A DNA stretch of 50,168 nt from Bacteroidales bacterium (GCA_016290295.1 JAEETJ010000019.1:1-50168); one strand, 5' to 3'; numbered from the stretch's first letter, positions 33,433-41,596 are shown. Numbers and translations: made by a program. The notes: generated from the letters alone by a model not told the origin.

Positions 33433-34002
33433 ATGACTTATACCGCACATTACGACTCGCCCATCGGTGGTATCACGCTTGCCAGCGATGGCCATGCACT
33501 TACTGGACTATGGTTCGACGGACAAAAGCACTTTGCCGCCACGCTTACAAATGAATCTTCCGAATACCCTGATTTGCCTGTTTTTGAGCAGACAAGGAAG
33601 TGGCTTGACCTTTATTTTGCAGGGGAATGCCCTGATTTCATCCCGCCATTAGCCCCAAAGGGTACGACTTTCCAACAAGAGGTAAGGAGATTGCTTCTTG
33701 CCATACCTTACGGAAAAACAGTGACATACGGGGAAATCTCCAAACAATATGTAGAGACATGCCACGGTACGTCTCTACGGGATGCATCGTTACATGGTGC
33801 ATCTCTACAAGGCACATCTATACAGGGAACATTGCTAACGAAAAACATGTCCGCACAAGCCATAGGCGGTGCCGTGGGGCGCAATCCCATCAGTCTCATC
33901 ATCCCTTGTCATCGTGTCATTGGTACCAACGGCTCCCTTACAGGCTACGCAGGAGGCTTGGAGAGGAAGAAATATCTATTGGAACTGGAACATGTCTTGT
34001 GA
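33433..34002 (+). CDS. ogt: Methylated-DNA--[protein]-cysteine S-methyltransferase with pentapeptide-like insertion
   Basis: 189 residues. It removes methyl groups from O6-methylguanine by suicidal transfer to its active-site cysteine, Cys159 in IPCHRVIG. Other family features are GTTFQQEVRRLLLAIPYG (about 77-94), KTVTYGEISKQ, MSAQAIGGAVGRNP and GSLTGYAGGLERKKYLL. Between the EISKQ and MSAQA blocks, usually separated by only a few residues, are about 30 extra residues. Of these, 112-136 are five pentapeptide-like units: GTSLR, DASLH, GASLQ, GTSIQ, GTLLT. The insertion sits in the loop before the active-site helix and keeps frame, so the enzyme may still work, but this is untested. It lacks an Ada regulatory domain. 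Confidence 0.92.
   Translation: MTYTAHYDSPIGGITLASDGHALTGLWFDGQKHFAATLTNESSEYPDLPVFEQTRKWLDLYFAGECPDFIPPLAPKGTTFQQEVRRLLLAIPYGKTVTYGEISKQYVETCHGTSLRDASLHGASLQGTSIQGTLLTKNMSAQAIGGAVGRNPISLIIPCHRVIGTNGSLTGYAGGLERKKYLLELEHVL
33751..33840 (+). repeat. In-frame palindrome plus five 15-bp repeats inside the MGMT gene
   Basis: Positions 33751-33778 form an imperfect palindrome (gtagagacatgcc / ggtacgtctctac, 11 of 13 arm positions pair). From 33766, five 15-bp units follow head to tail (33766, 33781, 33796, 33811, 33826), each like ggtgcatctctacaa. They are in frame and encode G-[T/A]-S-L-x units. The gtagagac arms resemble the gtagggac start of the intergenic palindrome at 31792. Confidence 0.85.
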
Positions 34003-34081
34003 TTTATTTTTCAGAATTATCCCTTTTAGTCTTGTTGAAATGTAGATTTATGGGGAGAGATTTGTCGCATCAGCTATAGCC

Positions 34082-34240
34082 CTATTGATATTAAATCCCT
34101 TACGGGATAAGAAATGTGTTGTGATGTTATGTTCTATTGATATTGAATCCCTGCGGGATATTATTTTCCCCGTCAGGGGAATCAATATCAATAGAATACG
34201 AGATATCCTACATTCCCAAATTACCCTCGCAGAGGGTTTA
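34082..34240. repeat. Intergenic cruciform and hairpin cluster
   Basis: The 400-bp gap after the MGMT gene holds atccc-ttac-gggat (34095-34108), then 15-bp inverted arms ttctattgatattga / tcaatatcaatagaa (34132-34146 and 34182-34196). The arms enclose two nested hairpins, atccc-tgc-gggat and tcccc-gtca-gggga. A further hairpin accctc-gca-gagggt lies at 34223-34237. The first hairpin is also preceded by tattgatatt, like a half element. From 34241 to 34405 I see only AT-rich sequence and no clear promoter. Confidence 0.8.
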
Positions 34241-34405
34241 ATATTAATTCGTACACGAAAGATGTATGGTATGAGGAAAAGAGAAGGTCATTTGAAAAAA
34301 ATGCAAGACCAAAAGGAATAATTCCGTTATTTTTTTTATTTGATATATTGCGAATCTCTTAAAAAATCAGTATTATTGCACACTGAATATCAATACCCTA
34401 TCAAA

Positions 34406-35584
34406 ATGAAACGGTTTTTCGTATGCTTGTTCGCCACTGTGTTGTTCTGCGGCAGTCTGCAATGCAAGGCGCAAAATGACAGCATTCCCTTCCTTTACCG
34501 GGGACATTTGTACGTACACGCTACCATCAACGACACTGTTGATTGCAATGTTTTGTTTGATACGGGGGCGGCAGATATGTTCGGGGTGGACAGCGTTTGG
34601 TTGTCCCATTCCCAATGGATTCCGGAAAATTACGCATACGCTATGGCTGGCGGTGGTGCGGGAGCAACCAAAGTCAAGATTATCGTTGACCCGACAAAAA
34701 TACATATCGGTAATGTTGAAGAGCATTATGGCATTGTGCCGATTTTTAAGCTTAGAGACGTTGTGGATTGCCATATTGATGCGATTTGGGGCATCAAATA
34801 CATTGCCGATTATCCGTTTGAAATCAATTTCGAACACAATTACCTCAAACAATACAAGGTGGGGAAGCCTGACACCAAAGGCTACATGTGCCTGCCCATT
34901 AAATATGAGAATAACAGGATTCTTTTTCAGGCAGAGACAAATATCGGCGGCAAAAGCGTCAAAGGTTGGTATCTGATGGACACAGGTAGCGGCAGCACTG
35001 TCGATTTTACCACACAAACAACAAAGCGATATCGGCTCGAAGACATTCCGGGTAAGCGTCATATTTTTGATGTTACACAATTCGGTCTTGGCGATAAGGA
35101 GCAGGAATACTTTGTGGATATGTTATCCAATTGGATTGTTGTTGGTAATGACACCCTATTTGGAAAGCCAATTTCCTATATTCCGGAAGGAGCTGGCGCA
35201 TTCAGTGAAGCTCCATACCTCGGGGTGATTGGTAATTCAATTTGGTCGAAATACAACATCATTATTGATGCAAAAAATGAGATGCTTTATCTTCATCGTT
35301 TCAAAGAAGATACGCCGTTGGCACCAACATACGATTATAGTTTCAGAAACCGCACAGATATTGGCAGTGGTTGGATTGTGGGGGCACTTGAGAGAGATGG
35401 CGATGCGGTTGGTGCAGGCATGGCACTGGGCGATACGATTGTTACCGTTAATGGGCGGCCCGTCACAGATTATTCGTGGGAGGAAGAATACAACATTGAC
35501 GAGCAAGTCAAACATATTTTGGAAATTATCGGGGCTGATGGTCAAAAAAGGCAAATTACCTTAGAGCCAAAATTACGGTGGTGA
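34406..35584 (+). CDS. Aspartyl protease (retropepsin-like) with C-terminal PDZ domain, secreted
   Basis: 392 residues from the ATG at 34406, chosen for its signal peptide (MKRFFVCLFATVLFCGSLQC, then KAQ). Two aspartyl-protease D-T-G motifs are visible: VLFDTGAADM near residue 50 and YLMDTGSGST near 190. The two lobes are thus on one chain, as in pepsin-like folds, though each looks like the small retropepsin-like family of bacteria. Residues about 310-390 form a PDZ domain (GAGMALGDTIVTVNGRPV). It is expected in the periplasm or on the surface, as a protease or peptide-binding protein; substrates are unknown. Its 3' end is 20 bp before the GNAT gene start at 35605. Confidence 0.82.
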   Translation: MKRFFVCLFATVLFCGSLQCKAQNDSIPFLYRGHLYVHATINDTVDCNVLFDTGAADMFGVDSVWLSHSQWIPENYAYAMAGGGAGATKVKIIVDPTKIHIGNVEEHYGIVPIFKLRDVVDCHIDAIWGIKYIADYPFEINFEHNYLKQYKVGKPDTKGYMCLPIKYENNRILFQAETNIGGKSVKGWYLMDTGSGSTVDFTTQTTKRYRLEDIPGKRHIFDVTQFGLGDKEQEYFVDMLSNWIVVGNDTLFGKPISYIPEGAGAFSEAPYLGVIGNSIWSKYNIIIDAKNEMLYLHRFKEDTPLAPTYDYSFRNRTDIGSGWIVGALERDGDAVGAGMALGDTIVTVNGRPVTDYSWEEEYNIDEQVKHILEIIGADGQKRQITLEPKLRW

Positions 35585-35604
35585 CAAACAAAAATACAAG
35601 AACA

Positions 35605-36105
35605 ATGGAACATCGCGTTATCAGGAAAGTGTCGTTGCCCGCAGATGCAAAGAGAGTTATGGAGGTTTTTGCCGCAGGCAAAGCCATCATGGTTAAGTCC
35701 GGCAACCTGAACCAATGGATCAACGGCTATCCTTCGTTGGAGGTTGTGCAGTCGGATATGGAAAAAGGTGGCGGTTATGTGGTAGAAGACAACGGACAGA
35801 TTGTGGCGTATTTCGCTTTTCTACCTTCTCCTGAGCCTACTTACTCGAAGATTTACGAGGGTGAATGGCTGGATGACACACTACCCTATCACGTCATCCA
35901 TCGCATTGCCAGCTTTCCAGAGGTGCATGGTATCTTCCAGAGTATCATGGAGTTTTGCTTCGACAGGGAGCGCAACATCCGCATCGACACGCACCGCGAC
36001 AATCATATCATGCAACACAACATCCTGAAACACGGATTCCAGTATTGCGGTATCATCCTTCTGGCCAACGGCGATGAGCGGCTGGCGTATCAAAAGGTGA
36101 TTTGA
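35605..36105 (+). CDS. GNAT family N-acetyltransferase
   Basis: 166 residues from the ATG at 35605 (MEHRVIRKVSLP). An in-frame ATG 27 bp upstream overlaps the previous gene and adds an unlikely N-terminus. Visible features are the N-terminal A-D-A-x-x-V-M-E-V-F segment, SGNLNQWINGYPS, the central strand GQIVAYFAFLP, HRIASFPEVHGIFQSIMEF, which includes the acetyl-CoA-binding region, and RIDTHRDNHIMQHNILKHGF. This pattern is common in Bacteroidota GNAT proteins of unknown substrate. It probably shares a transcript with the protease/PDZ gene. Confidence 0.85.
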   Translation: MEHRVIRKVSLPADAKRVMEVFAAGKAIMVKSGNLNQWINGYPSLEVVQSDMEKGGGYVVEDNGQIVAYFAFLPSPEPTYSKIYEGEWLDDTLPYHVIHRIASFPEVHGIFQSIMEFCFDRERNIRIDTHRDNHIMQHNILKHGFQYCGIILLANGDERLAYQKVI

Positions 36106-36158
36106 GACTTTGTTCATCAAGCAGATAAGCAGTACAAATAGACTTCAAAAATTTTTTA

Positions 36159-36166
36159 TATCTTTG
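36159..36166 (+). promoter_or_regulatory. -7 promoter element for glutathione peroxidase gene
   Basis: TATCTTTG is an exact TAnnTTTG match, 30 bp before the ATG at 36196. No good TTTG is found 18-20 bp upstream. Confidence 0.55.
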
Positions 36167-36195
36167 CATCGAAAAACAATTAATCTTCAAAGAAT

Positions 36196-36741
36196 ATGGC
36201 TACAATTTATGATTTCAAAGCTCTGAATAATAAGGGCGCAGAGGTAGAAATGTCGCAGTACAGCGGCAAAGTTTTACTGATTGTCAACACCGCCTCCAAG
36301 TGCGGTTTCACTCCGCAATATGACGGTTTGGAAGCGCTTTATCAGAAGTACAAAGACCAGGGTTTGGTCATCCTCGGCTTCCCCTGCGACCAGTTCGCCA
36401 ACCAGGAACCCGGCTCTGATGAGGAGATTGCCGAATTCTGCCGCCTTAACCATGGTGTCACCTTCCCGTTGATGAAAAAAATTGACGTGAACGGCAAAGA
36501 GGCGCATCCCATCTACGAGTATCTGAAGTCGCAAGCTCCCACTGAGGAATACAAAGGATTGAAGGCCAAAGCCACAGCGGCACTGTTCAAGACTATCAGC
36601 AAGAGCGTGGAAAAAGAAAGCGACATCAAGTGGAATTTCACCAAGTTCCTCATTTCCCGTGACGGCGCTACCGTGAAACGCTTCCCGCCCACCGCAGAAC
36701 CCGCCGACTTCGAGAAAGATGTCCAGGAGATGCTGGGGTAA
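36196..36741 (+). CDS. Glutathione peroxidase family (thiol peroxidase)
   Basis: 181 residues. It reduces hydrogen peroxide and organic hydroperoxides; bacterial members often use thioredoxin rather than glutathione. The peroxidatic Cys lies in [16 protein letters not shown] (about residues 32-47), with Cys rather than selenocysteine. The other members of the catalytic set are visible: Gln in [13 protein letters not shown] (about 74-86), and Trp-Asn in [10 protein letters not shown] (about 155-164). There is no signal peptide, so it is cytoplasmic. The AlkZ-related gene follows 6 bp after its stop, suggesting a stress-defence transcript. Confidence 0.95.
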   Translation: MATIYDFKALNNKGAEVEMSQYSGKVLLIVNTASKCGFTPQYDGLEALYQKYKDQGLVILGFPCDQFANQEPGSDEEIAEFCRLNHGVTFPLMKKIDVNGKEAHPIYEYLKSQAPTEEYKGLKAKATAALFKTISKSVEKESDIKWNFTKFLISRDGATVKRFPPTAEPADFEKDVQEMLG

Positions 36742-36747
36742 AACAGC

Positions 36748-37416
36748 ATGAAATTCCCTGAAGTATATAATATTGCGCAACTGACGGAGTTGATTCAGCG
36801 AATTGGATTTCTGCCGTTATTAGACAGTGGCATCTGGGGTTACTCAGCGGAGGAAATCGTAAGCGAAGACTGCCGTTATGTGACCTTTTCCGACGGAGGA
36901 TGGGACTGGCCGCTATGGAAGTGGAAAGGTCCGATTGTCCTTGACGGAGATTGCATGTACGGCAAATTTTTCGCCAACAAGGCTGGCTTCATCAGCCGTG
37001 AGTGGTGGCCTGATTTCTGCAATTATCGTCGCAGTCGGCATCCAGCTCCCGAGGAAGGCAGTGTTGAGGAGGCCATCCTGCTGACTTTGCAGGAACATGG
37101 CAGCCTGATCACCCGTGAGTTGCGTGCCGCTTGCGGTCTCACGGGACCGAAGATGCGCAGCCGTTTCGACAGCTATGTCACACGATTACAGATGTCCTGC
37201 CGCATTGTCACCGAAGACTTTGTCTATCCCAGGGACAAGCATGGCCATGAATACGGCTGGGGCTGGTCATTGCTAACCACACCGGAGCAGCTCTATGGCA
37301 AAGACATTTGCCGCTGCCCACGCACCCCAGAAGCGTCTTTGGAGCGGATGCTCACCCACTTCCGCAACTTCCTTCCCGAAGCCTCGGAAAAGGAGATTTT
37401 GAAACTGCTGAAATAA
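36748..37416 (+). CDS. AlkZ-related (winged-helix, putative DNA glycosylase-like) protein
   Basis: 222 residues. I recognise the family pattern: an N-terminal FPEVYNIAQLTELIQRIGFL, then WDWPLWKWKGPIV, YGKFFANKAGFISREWWPDF (about residues 70-90), a winged-helix-like part with TRELRAACGL, TRLQMSCRIV, and YGWGWSLLTTPEQL. I associate these proteins with the AlkZ/YcaQ DNA glycosylase superfamily, but the catalytic QxQ/QxD motif of true AlkZ is not evident, so enzymatic activity is uncertain. It lies 6 bp after the glutathione peroxidase gene and is probably co-transcribed. A role in DNA damage is inferred from family and context. Confidence 0.7.
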   Translation: MKFPEVYNIAQLTELIQRIGFLPLLDSGIWGYSAEEIVSEDCRYVTFSDGGWDWPLWKWKGPIVLDGDCMYGKFFANKAGFISREWWPDFCNYRRSRHPAPEEGSVEEAILLTLQEHGSLITRELRAACGLTGPKMRSRFDSYVTRLQMSCRIVTEDFVYPRDKHGHEYGWGWSLLTTPEQLYGKDICRCPRTPEASLERMLTHFRNFLPEASEKEILKLLK

Positions 37417-37428
37417 GAGGAACCGTAC

Positions 37429-37543
37429 CCGCCAACTCGCCAAACAAAAATCCGCCAACTCGCCGAATGAATTTTCGCCAAGTTCCCAAGTAAAAATCGG
37501 CCAAGCTCCCAAATAAAAATCGGCCAAATTCCCAAACAAGAAT
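37429..37543. repeat. Five contiguous 23-bp tandem repeats
   Basis: Units begin at 37429, 37452, 37475, 37498 and 37521. The consensus resembles c(c/g)gccaa(c/g)t(c/t)(g/c)cc followed by an A-rich tail (aaataaaaat). There are no spacers between units. They begin 12 bp after the AlkZ-related stop codon. Confidence 0.9.
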
Positions 37544-37573
37544 ACAACTTACTGTTTGACAGTAGGTTGTATT
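37541..37573. terminator. Long-stem hairpin after the 23-bp repeats
   Basis: Arms aatacaacttactgt and acagtaggttgtatt pair over 15 bp with one G-T pair and a 3-nt loop. The following bases are ttcgtat, not a clean T run. It separates the host repair genes from the defence island. The remaining gap to 37823 holds two TATATTTG elements and short inverted repeats. Confidence 0.55.
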
Positions 37574-37652
37574 TTCGTATATCAACATCTATTTTTTAAA
37601 AATAATTTGTCAAAATATGGTTTTGAGAACCTGAAATACGGCAAAGAATTTG

Positions 37653-37660
37653 TATATTTG
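37653..37660 (+). promoter_or_regulatory. Distal candidate promoter (-7 element) upstream of the defence island
   Basis: TATATTTG matches TAnnTTTG, but no TTTG lies at the right distance upstream. If used, it gives a leader of about 160 nt with two short inverted repeats (gccc...gggc near 37,675-37,690; gagatg...catctc near 37,717-37,738). Confidence 0.3.
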
Positions 37661-37795
37661 CAGATTGATTAGGCCCCTTGAGACAGGGCTATGTATAGAG
37701 ATAACACAACTGCCGTGAGATGATATTCCTTCCATCTCGCAGATTGTGATTTTGTAATGATAAGTTGTAGATTAGGGGATTAAATTTGAAATGTT

Positions 37796-37803
37796 TATAT
37801 TTG
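37796..37803 (+). promoter_or_regulatory. Proximal -7 promoter element of the defence island
   Basis: TATATTTG ends 20 bp before the ATG of the nuclease-methylase gene at 37824. The -33 element is not convincing. Confidence 0.45.
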
Positions 37804-37823
37804 CGAGTAAAATTAAATAAATA

Positions 37824-40091
37824 ATGGAAATACAAATAGAAGACAATAAAATATTTGCGCCACTGAAAGACAAATGGCTTGTTTTAAAACCTGAAGAAGA
37901 GGTTCGTCAAAAATACATTTGTAGATTAATTGACAATTATGGTTATTCCGTTGCGCAAATGGACCAGGAGCTACAAGTGTCCAATTCCCAAAGAGGTCAA
38001 GGTGCTGCACGTGCTGACATTGTTATTTGGAAAAATGGAGAAGACAAAGAGAGCAGCAAAAGTCCAATTATTGTTGTGGAATGCAAAGCCGAATCGATTA
38101 CAATCCATGAGGCGGATTATTTTCAAGGATACAATTATGCATCATGGGCTGGTGCCGATTTTTTTGTAACAACTAATCTGAAAGAGACTAGAATATTTAG
38201 GGTGATAAAAGGTGAATTGCCCAAAAGACTTGAAGAAATTATTGATATTCCTGACGCATCAAAGGCTAACAATCAAAAAGAAATTGACAAATTACTAAAA
38301 CAAACAAAAGCGTTTTCTCGAGATGAATTTTCGCGACTTCTTTTCAAATGTCACAATATCATTCGAAACAACGACAAACTATCCCCAGAAGCAGCTTTTG
38401 ATGAAATAAGCAAAATTCTGTTTATCAAGATTCGTTATGAACGCGAGAATAACGAAGGACAAATCTTTTCAAAAGACCGTTTTGTCGAAAATCGTAAAGC
38501 ATACGAAAATCTGAACAAAGAGATGGGAGTGAAAGATTACATTCCTTTCTATCAAAATCTATTTGAGAAAACAAAGCAACAATTTGCCAACGACCACCTT
38601 TTTGACGACAATGCTAAAATTGAGATTCGGGAAAACAGTTTTGAACAAATAGTCAAAGAATTAGAAATATACAATCTTTCGACGACTTCTGATGATGTGA
38701 AAGGTATTGCTTTTGAACAATTCTTGGGAAAAACATTCCGTGGCGAACTCGGACAATTCTTCACACCTCGAACAATAGTTGACTTCATGGTTTCAATTCT
38801 TGATCCACAAGAAGGTGAGTATGTTTGTGATCCCTGTTGTGGCAGTGGCGGTTTCTTGATCAAAGCCTTTGAATACGTTCGTGAGCATATCGAAAAGGAC
38901 ATTGAGGACCAAAAAGAAGCCATCAAACAACAGTATTATGAAGAAGACTTCGACACCCTTTCTGAGAAGAAGAAACAACAGATTGAATCGAAAGTCTCAG
39001 ATGCTTTTGCACATCTAAATGAAGAGCTAAATATCAACAATGAAAAAGGCCGTCTTCGTTCTTTATCATTCGATTATATTTATGGAACAGATGCCAATCC
39101 ACGAATGGCTCGTACGGCAAAAATGAATATGATCATGCACGGAGACGGTCATGGTGGCGTTCATCATCATGACGGACTTTTGAATGTAAATGGCATTTTT
39201 GAAAATCGATTTGATGTAATTCTAACAAATCCTCCATTTGGATCAAGAGTGGAAAAAGACTTGAAAATAACTGATGCAGATAAATTTACTGACCAAGATA
39301 AAATCGATGAGTATATAAAACGATATGGTGACGCATATAAAGATGCTTTGAAACAGGTTAATGACAATGTAGGTAAATCGTTGTTGAGTCTTTATAAAAT
39401 AGACAATGGATTAACCGAAGTGTTGTTTATTGAGCGTTGCCTTAATTTGTTGAAACCAGGAGGCAGAATGGGAATAGTATTGCCAGAAGGAGTATTAAAC
39501 AACTCGAATCTTCAAAAAGTGCGCGAATTTGTAGAAAGCAAGGCGAAAATTTTGCTTATTGTTTCAATCCCACAAGATGTTTTCATGGCTTCAGGAGCTA
39601 CAGTAAAGCCAAGTCTTTTGTTTTTTAGGAAATTTACGGAGAATGAAGCAGAAGAATACAAAAAAATAAAGACTTCTGCAATAAACACAGTTGAAGCAAA
39701 GTATTCCGATGAACTTTCAGACATAGAAATACAACTTGCAAAACGAGGAAATAAAGCGTTGTCAAAAGAGAAGAAGAAAGAGCTGAATGCAAGGAAGAAA
39801 AAGATAAACGAGCAAAAAAATACTGAAATCAAATCTATAATAAAAGAACGATTTGATTATGAGATCCCTATTGCCGAGGTGCAGAAAGCCGGTATAAGTA
39901 CCACTGGAGCTGCTATTGAGAACGAGCTTATTCCTCTTGCTGAAGAATTTACACCATACCGTAAAGAAATGAGGCTATGGAACGTGCCTGTTAAATACAC
40001 AAAGTATGATTTGGGTAATGATGGAAACATATACAGGATCCAAATAGCAGAAGGTTTTGTATCAGAACGTGAAATTTTTTATAAACTATAG
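37824..40091 (+). CDS. Fused PD-(D/E)XK nuclease and N6-adenine DNA methyltransferase (Type IIB/IIG-like)
   Basis: 755 residues. Residues about 15-190 are an HsdR-N-type nuclease domain: KPEEEVRQKY near 22-31, ARADIVIW with Asp65, VVECKAE with Glu86 and Lys88, and the QxxxY motif at 101-105. Residues about 195-600 are a Type I-like methyltransferase: CDPCCGSGGFL near 335-345 (SAM binding) and LTNPPFG near 467-472 (catalytic NPPF). A lysine-rich coiled segment follows near 610-680. One chain thus appears to cut and methylate DNA. The next gene, 12 bp downstream, is a specificity subunit, and no helicase gene is present. This matches the BcgI-like Type IIB layout better than classical Type I. 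Composition is AT-rich relative to flanking genes, suggesting transfer. Confidence 0.88.
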   Translation: MEIQIEDNKIFAPLKDKWLVLKPEEEVRQKYICRLIDNYGYSVAQMDQELQVSNSQRGQGAARADIVIWKNGEDKESSKSPIIVVECKAESITIHEADYFQGYNYASWAGADFFVTTNLKETRIFRVIKGELPKRLEEIIDIPDASKANNQKEIDKLLKQTKAFSRDEFSRLLFKCHNIIRNNDKLSPEAAFDEISKILFIKIRYERENNEGQIFSKDRFVENRKAYENLNKEMGVKDYIPFYQNLFEKTKQQFANDHLFDDNAKIEIRENSFEQIVKELEIYNLSTTSDDVKGIAFEQFLGKTFRGELGQFFTPRTIVDFMVSILDPQEGEYVCDPCCGSGGFLIKAFEYVREHIEKDIEDQKEAIKQQYYEEDFDTLSEKKKQQIESKVSDAFAHLNEELNINNEKGRLRSLSFDYIYGTDANPRMARTAKMNMIMHGDGHGGVHHHDGLLNVNGIFENRFDVILTNPPFGSRVEKDLKITDADKFTDQDKIDEYIKRYGDAYKDALKQVNDNVGKSLLSLYKIDNGLTEVLFIERCLNLLKPGGRMGIVLPEGVLNNSNLQKVREFVESKAKILLIVSIPQDVFMASGATVKPSLLFFRKFTENEAEEYKKIKTSAINTVEAKYSDELSDIEIQLAKRGNKALSKEKKKELNARKKKINEQKNTEIKSIIKERFDYEIPIAEVQKAGISTTGAAIENELIPLAEEFTPYRKEMRLWNVPVKYTKYDLGNDGNIYRIQIAEGFVSEREIFYKL

Positions 40092-40103
40092 AAACAAACC
40101 TCC

Positions 40104-41576
40104 ATGCAAGACAACATTTATACATATTTGAAGTTTGTAAGATACAAGGAACTCGAGAATTGGAGCGTCCAATATTCAATCAATAGTAATTTGAATTTTG
40201 GAAGAAATTTTGAATTGAAAAAAATCGGTTCGTTTCTAACACGTAATAAAACCGCTATTACCGTGGAGGATAATGTTTCATACAAACGTGTTACGATAAA
40301 AACTAATAACGGGGGGTGTTGTCTTAGAGATGAACTATACGGGAAATACATTGGGACAAAACAGCAATTTGTCATTTCCCAAGGACAATTCATTCTCTCT
40401 AAAATTGATGCTCGCAATGGTGCGATGGGTGTGGTTCCTCTTGAATGTGACAATGCCATAATAACAGGAAATTTCTGGACTTTTGATGTCAACGAGAAAC
40501 TGATTGATTCACATTATTTGTCTCTTGTAACAACAACAAGAGCCTTTGTGAACTTTGCAGAAAAAGCAAGCAATGGGACAACGAATAGACATTATCTTCA
40601 GGAGCCACTATTCTTATCTCAAAAAATTCCTTTGCCCGCTATTGATATGCAGCGAACATTAGTGTCTGCTTACAATGATAAGATTAGTCAATCGGAAGCA
40701 TTTGAAAAGCGAGCCGCACAAATGGAACAAGAAATTGAAGACTATTTGTTGTCAGAGTTGGGGATTAGGCAAAAAAGTTACACGCAAGCGGAGCCAACGG
40801 CAACTGTAGTAGGTGAGCCGCAAATGGAGTATGTTGTAAGCAATCGGCAAAGGGAAGAAATGACCGACGCATACCATTGGGGCGATGAGATAAAAAAGGA
40901 ATACAGGTATTTGAAGTTTGTTAAGTTTAAGGAGATTGAAAGGTGGGATGTTGTGTATTTTACTCAAAAGAATAGTTTTAAGGGCAACTATGAGAATATT
41001 CCAATGAATGAATGTATAAATAGTTTCATGCAAGACTTTCAGGGGAATTCTCTGAGAATTGAGACCTCAAAATACCCTGAAAACTCTTATCAATACATCG
41101 GAATGGAAAATATTGAAAAAGGAACGGGTGTACTTACAGAAGAAAAGATAATAAAGGGTTCAGAGGTCAAAAGTCAGACTGTTCGTGTGCCTAAAGATTT
41201 CTTTTTGTATGGAAAATTACGACCATATTTAAACAAATACTGGTATAACGAGTCGGAAAACGAAAACATAGTGTGTTCCTCGGAATTTTTTGTGTTTTCA
41301 ATAAAAAAATCAATAAATCCATACTATTTCAAGTATTATTTGTCCTCGAGTGCAGTTCAACAACAAATCACGAATGCGTATCGTGGTGCAAGAATGCCAA
41401 GAATAAACGAAGAGACATTTAAAGCAGTTGCCGTTCCATTACCGCCAATTAATATTCAAAACTCAATAGTTGAGCATATTAGCAAACAAATGGAACAAAT
41501 TAATGGTTTGAAGAAGCAAGCTGATAATTTAAGAAAAGAGGCTTTAGAAGAATTTGAAAGAAAGATATTTGAATAA
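40104..41576 (+). CDS. Restriction-modification specificity subunit (HsdS-like) with two target recognition domains
   Basis: 490 residues. It should direct the upstream nuclease-methylase to a bipartite DNA site. The protein has two halves, each opening with a similar segment: YLKFVRYKELENW at residue 8 and YLKFVKFKEIERW at residue 269. Each half has a target-recognition domain followed by a helical spacer (PLPAIDMQRTLVSAYNDKIS near 175-195; PLPPINIQNSIVEHISKQME near 448-467). The 14-bp sequence tatttgaagtttgt occurs at both openings, 783 bp apart and in frame. The gene lies 12 bp after the methylase gene and 20 bp before the DUF4062 gene. Confidence 0.9.
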   Translation: MQDNIYTYLKFVRYKELENWSVQYSINSNLNFGRNFELKKIGSFLTRNKTAITVEDNVSYKRVTIKTNNGGCCLRDELYGKYIGTKQQFVISQGQFILSKIDARNGAMGVVPLECDNAIITGNFWTFDVNEKLIDSHYLSLVTTTRAFVNFAEKASNGTTNRHYLQEPLFLSQKIPLPAIDMQRTLVSAYNDKISQSEAFEKRAAQMEQEIEDYLLSELGIRQKSYTQAEPTATVVGEPQMEYVVSNRQREEMTDAYHWGDEIKKEYRYLKFVKFKEIERWDVVYFTQKNSFKGNYENIPMNECINSFMQDFQGNSLRIETSKYPENSYQYIGMENIEKGTGVLTEEKIIKGSEVKSQTVRVPKDFFLYGKLRPYLNKYWYNESENENIVCSSEFFVFSIKKSINPYYFKYYLSSSAVQQQITNAYRGARMPRINEETFKAVAVPLPPINIQNSIVEHISKQMEQINGLKKQADNLRKEALEEFERKIFE

Positions 41577-41596
41577 AACAATAAAAACAACTAAAG

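Noticed and set aside
37429-37543. CRISPR-like array
   Set aside because: Units are contiguous 23-bp repeats with no spacers, and no cas genes are nearby. The same holds for the 147-bp repeats and the micro-hairpin array.
37273-37588. Minus-strand frames encoding WELGRFL-type peptides
   Set aside because: They are produced by the 23-bp repeats and the antisense of the AlkZ-related gene, have no homologue I recognise, and their starts lie in repeats.
37824-41576. Classical Type I restriction system
   Set aside because: No HsdR helicase gene is present, and the nuclease domain is fused to the methylase. A distant HsdR cannot be excluded.
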